Source: Deltaproteobacteria bacterium (GTDB lineage Bacteria > CG2-30-53-67). Taken from it: a stretch of 64,000 bases of DNA. Below are positions 62,227-64,000 of the stretch, in pieces. The notes under the pieces were generated by a model. It searched no databases. It was not told the origin of the DNA and saw only the letters and a program-made list of their open reading frames with translations. The stretch spans positions 18,568 to 82,567 of the forward strand of contig JAADIO010000035.1 in the NCBI GenBank assembly GCA_013151235.1. The letters are read 5' to 3'. The position numbers were made by a program, and so were the translations under genes. Within the stretch, counting starts at the first letter, position 1. Each line of letters starts with the position of its first letter.

Positions 62227-62638
62227 CCGGGAAGACTTTGTCCGGAAGTTGAAAGATCTGATCAACGGGGGGGTCCCGGCGGACAAGATCGATGCGCAGT
62301 ATCCCTACCCGGTCCATGAAGTGGAAAAGATCCTGGGGCGCAGACCCGGCCCGGTTCGCTACTTCACCCTCATCGGGGCGGTAACCGGATTTGCCGCGGG
62401 ATTCGGACTGACGATCTACACCGTCTTAAGCTGGCCGATGATCACCGGGGGGAAACCGCTGATCTCGATCCCCCCCTTCCTCCTCATCGCCTACATCCTG
62501 ACGATTCTCTTCGGGTCCGTCGCCGCTTTTGCAGGCTTCCTTTTCGTCTCCATCCTGCCGAAGATCGGACGGCTCTTCGCCCCCCTCCCCGAAGCTGGAA
62601 ACCGCTTCATCATCACCATCCGGGAGGGAAACCAATGA
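62201..62638 (+). CDS. actD: DUF3341 membrane subunit, ActD
   Basis: 145 residues from ATG 62201 (AAGGAG 7 bases upstream). DUF3341: an N-terminal cytoplasmic part with DAQYPYPVHEVEKILGRR, then two membrane segments (YFTLIGAVTGFAAGFGLTIY, FLLIAYILTILFGSVAAFAG). Small accessory subunit of alternative complex III. Overlaps actC and actF by short stretches. Confidence 0.9.
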   Translation: MAQKIILNNREDFVRKLKDLINGGVPADKIDAQYPYPVHEVEKILGRRPGPVRYFTLIGAVTGFAAGFGLTIYTVLSWPMITGGKPLISIPPFLLIAYILTILFGSVAAFAGFLFVSILPKIGRLFAPLPEAGNRFIITIREGNQ

Positions 62639-63660
62639 GCCGAAGCCAACCCGATTCTCCCCTTCTCTACCTCCTGACAGGGATCGTTGCCGGGGGCATC
62701 GCCTTCCTCGAACTCGGTCCCTTCCGCGGGAACGGAAGTTCACTCCTCCTCACACTGGTCTTCTGGACCGCCGTCGTGGAGGGGTGCATCGCCGTGGCCG
62801 CGATCTGCGACCTCGTTCATGCCCGGTGGATCGTCACCCTGAAAAGGGAACTCCTCTCGCCGGCTCCCTTGCTCTTCCTGCTGCTGTTCCTCTTTTTGAT
62901 CCTGGGACTCAGGCTCGATCTCTATTCCTGGTCTTCACACCCCGGTCGATGGCTGAATCGACCCTTTTTTCTCATTCGCAACATCATCATCCTTCTGATC
63001 ACCCTCGCCGCTGCCATTCATTATGCCGCCCGGAGCCGCCGCAACGATGGAAAGACGAACACCGCCGCCGTCCTCTACCTCTTCGCCTTCGTCCTCGCCC
63101 AGTCGATGGTCGCCTACGACTGGGTCATGCCGCTCGACGATCCCTGGTACAGCACTCTGTTCGGTCCCTACTTCTTCGTGGAAGCGATTTACTGCGGCAT
63201 CGCCGTGGCGGGGATCCTGTACGGGATCCGTTTCAGGGGGGAAGTACGCCATGACGGAAAAGCAAAGGAATTTCTACGGGACATCGCAACACTGACCTTC
63301 GGCTTCTCCATCCTCTGGGGCGGGCTCTTCTTCACCCAGTTCCTGGTCATCTGGTACGGGAACCTTCCGGAAGAGGTACTCTACCTGGTCGACCGGGTCA
63401 GCGGCACCCCCTGGTTGGCGCTCTCCTGCTCCGTGATCGGGGCCTTCTTCGTCGCTCCCTTCTTTCTCCTCCTCCCCCGCCAGACCAAGACCGCCCCCGC
63501 TATGGTCGCCTTCGTCTCCCTGATCATTCTCGGGGGATTGATCATCGAACGGATCCTCTTCCTGAAACCGGTCCTTTCCCTTTCCACGATGATCTTTTTG
63601 CCGGAGTTTCTGGGGATGTTACTTCTCTTCGTTCTGCAGATGGGCAGACACAGGGGATAA
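62635..63660 (+). CDS. actF: NrfD-like membrane subunit, ActF
   Basis: 341 residues, about ten membrane segments (first LLYLLTGIVAGGIAFLELGP). VAYDWVMPLDDPWYSTLFGP then YFFVEAIYCGIAV is a marked ActF/NrfD pattern, as is WGGLFFTQFLVIWYGNLPEE. Second quinone-type membrane subunit of alternative complex III. ActE, which normally lies between ActD and ActF, is absent. Confidence 0.9.
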   Translation: MSRSQPDSPLLYLLTGIVAGGIAFLELGPFRGNGSSLLLTLVFWTAVVEGCIAVAAICDLVHARWIVTLKRELLSPAPLLFLLLFLFLILGLRLDLYSWSSHPGRWLNRPFFLIRNIIILLITLAAAIHYAARSRRNDGKTNTAAVLYLFAFVLAQSMVAYDWVMPLDDPWYSTLFGPYFFVEAIYCGIAVAGILYGIRFRGEVRHDGKAKEFLRDIATLTFGFSILWGGLFFTQFLVIWYGNLPEEVLYLVDRVSGTPWLALSCSVIGAFFVAPFFLLLPRQTKTAPAMVAFVSLIILGGLIIERILFLKPVLSLSTMIFLPEFLGMLLLFVLQMGRHRG

Positions 63661-63951
63661 GGCAAAAGCATTCACCGCAGACGCCGAGGGCGCAGAGGAA
63701 AACAGGACAAGGGAAAGGCAAGATCAAGGGCAAAAAGCAAAAGCATTAAACCACGGGGAACTCGGGGAGTCACGGGGAAAAGCATGCGCCATGAAGGACA
63801 TGAAGATCATGAAGGAATGGAAATCGTCCACAAAACCTGTAGCGTCCCGGTTGATCCGGGACGGCGCTTTTCACTCCGGTTGTGCAAAACGAAACGATCA
63901 TCTAAAATCGAAAGACGGAAATGACACAATCATGGAAAGAGGTGCAACATC
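63661..63951. other. intergenic region with repeats and a terminator-like hairpin
   Basis: Holds a half-unit of the CACCGCAGAG repeat (63671-63698), a GGGGAACTCGGGGAGTCACG stretch, an ATGAAGGAC/ATGAAGATC/ATGAAGGAA series of period 9-10, and the hairpin at 63841-63872. No gene seen. Confidence 0.55.
63841..63872 (+). terminator. terminator-like hairpin after actF
   Basis: AGCGTCCCGG-TTGAT-CCGGGACGGCGCT followed by TTT: inner stem GTCCCGG/CCGGGAC of 7 bp with outer AGCG/CGCT, ending in a short T-run. About 180 bases after actF, so it may end that operon. Confidence 0.45.
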
Positions 63952-64000
63952 ATGAAATATTCATACCTTCATTTCGGGATCATGCTACTGGCATTCTGGA
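63952..64000 (+). CDS. start of an unidentified gene, cut by window end
   Basis: ATG at 63952 with AGGTGCAACATC (AAAGAGG) upstream. The 16 visible residues (MKYSYLHFGIMLLAFW) are hydrophobic, so a signal peptide or membrane anchor is likely. Too short to name; location after actF suggests another respiratory subunit. Confidence 0.45.
   Translation, partial: MKYSYLHFGIMLLAFW

Noticed and set aside
63790-63830. CRISPR-like or tandem repeat in the actF downstream region
   Set aside because: Only about three short, imperfect 9-10 base units without spacers of constant size; not a CRISPR array.

Overview
The window reads as chromosomal DNA of a Gram-negative, respiring, anaerobe-leaning bacterium, most like a deltaproteobacterium / Desulfobacterota lineage. 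This rests on family content (inference): an alternative complex III operon, a Bat/MoxR operon, a DUF4388 protein, a two-CW protein, a PEP-CTERM protein, outer-membrane efflux parts and a predicted selenoprotein of the GrdB/PrdB type. No phage, complete insertion sequence, CRISPR array or rRNA was seen. One tRNA (Leu, UAG) is present.

Layout. 0-10.4 kb: housekeeping and envelope genes (end of a lipid kinase, DUF445, rsmI, DUF362 ferredoxin, a receiver protein with an orphan dimerisation domain, an Rrf2 regulator with its own palindrome, ribF, a flippase-like membrane protein, a plsC-type acyltransferase, an MBL hydrolase and an alkaline-phosphatase-fold protein). 10.4-19.7 kb: an accessory stretch with a decayed DASS transporter, a selenoprotein read through an in-frame TGA, two inverted copies of a MITE-like element, an nrtS-like gene, an unknown CxxC protein, a carboxymuconolactone-decarboxylase-like protein and a TetR regulator sharing an operator, then a DUF4388 protein, a GlnD/GlnE-like nucleotidyltransferase, a YhaM-like nuclease and a LamG PEP-CTERM protein. 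20.0-29.7 kb: a two-component system, an ArnT-like glycosyltransferase and a TolC-MFP-RND efflux set that carries the relic of an older RND pump. 29.7-39.5 kb: a small unknown secreted protein, a lone receiver, and an eight-gene moxR-DUF58-bat operon.

39.5-48.6 kb, minus strand: a CHASE/PAS hybrid kinase, then the tig-clpP-clpX-yihA-ppi-RNase E/G cluster and tRNA-Leu. 48.9-56.0 kb: two-CW protein, an Arg-rich small protein, a ClC channel with regulatory domains, nfeD plus slipin, and a molybdopterin oxidoreductase. 56.1-64 kb: an alternative complex III operon starting with a multi-TM/cytochrome c fusion, followed by actA, actB, actC, actD and actF; the next gene is cut by the window end.

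The strongest unusual signals are the UGA-containing selenoprotein with a SECIS-like hairpin, the likely CTG start of yihA, the shared 14-bp TetR operator, the inverted MITE-like pair, the RND relic inside an efflux operon, and the non-standard head of the complex III operon. I found no convincing wholly new multi-gene system.
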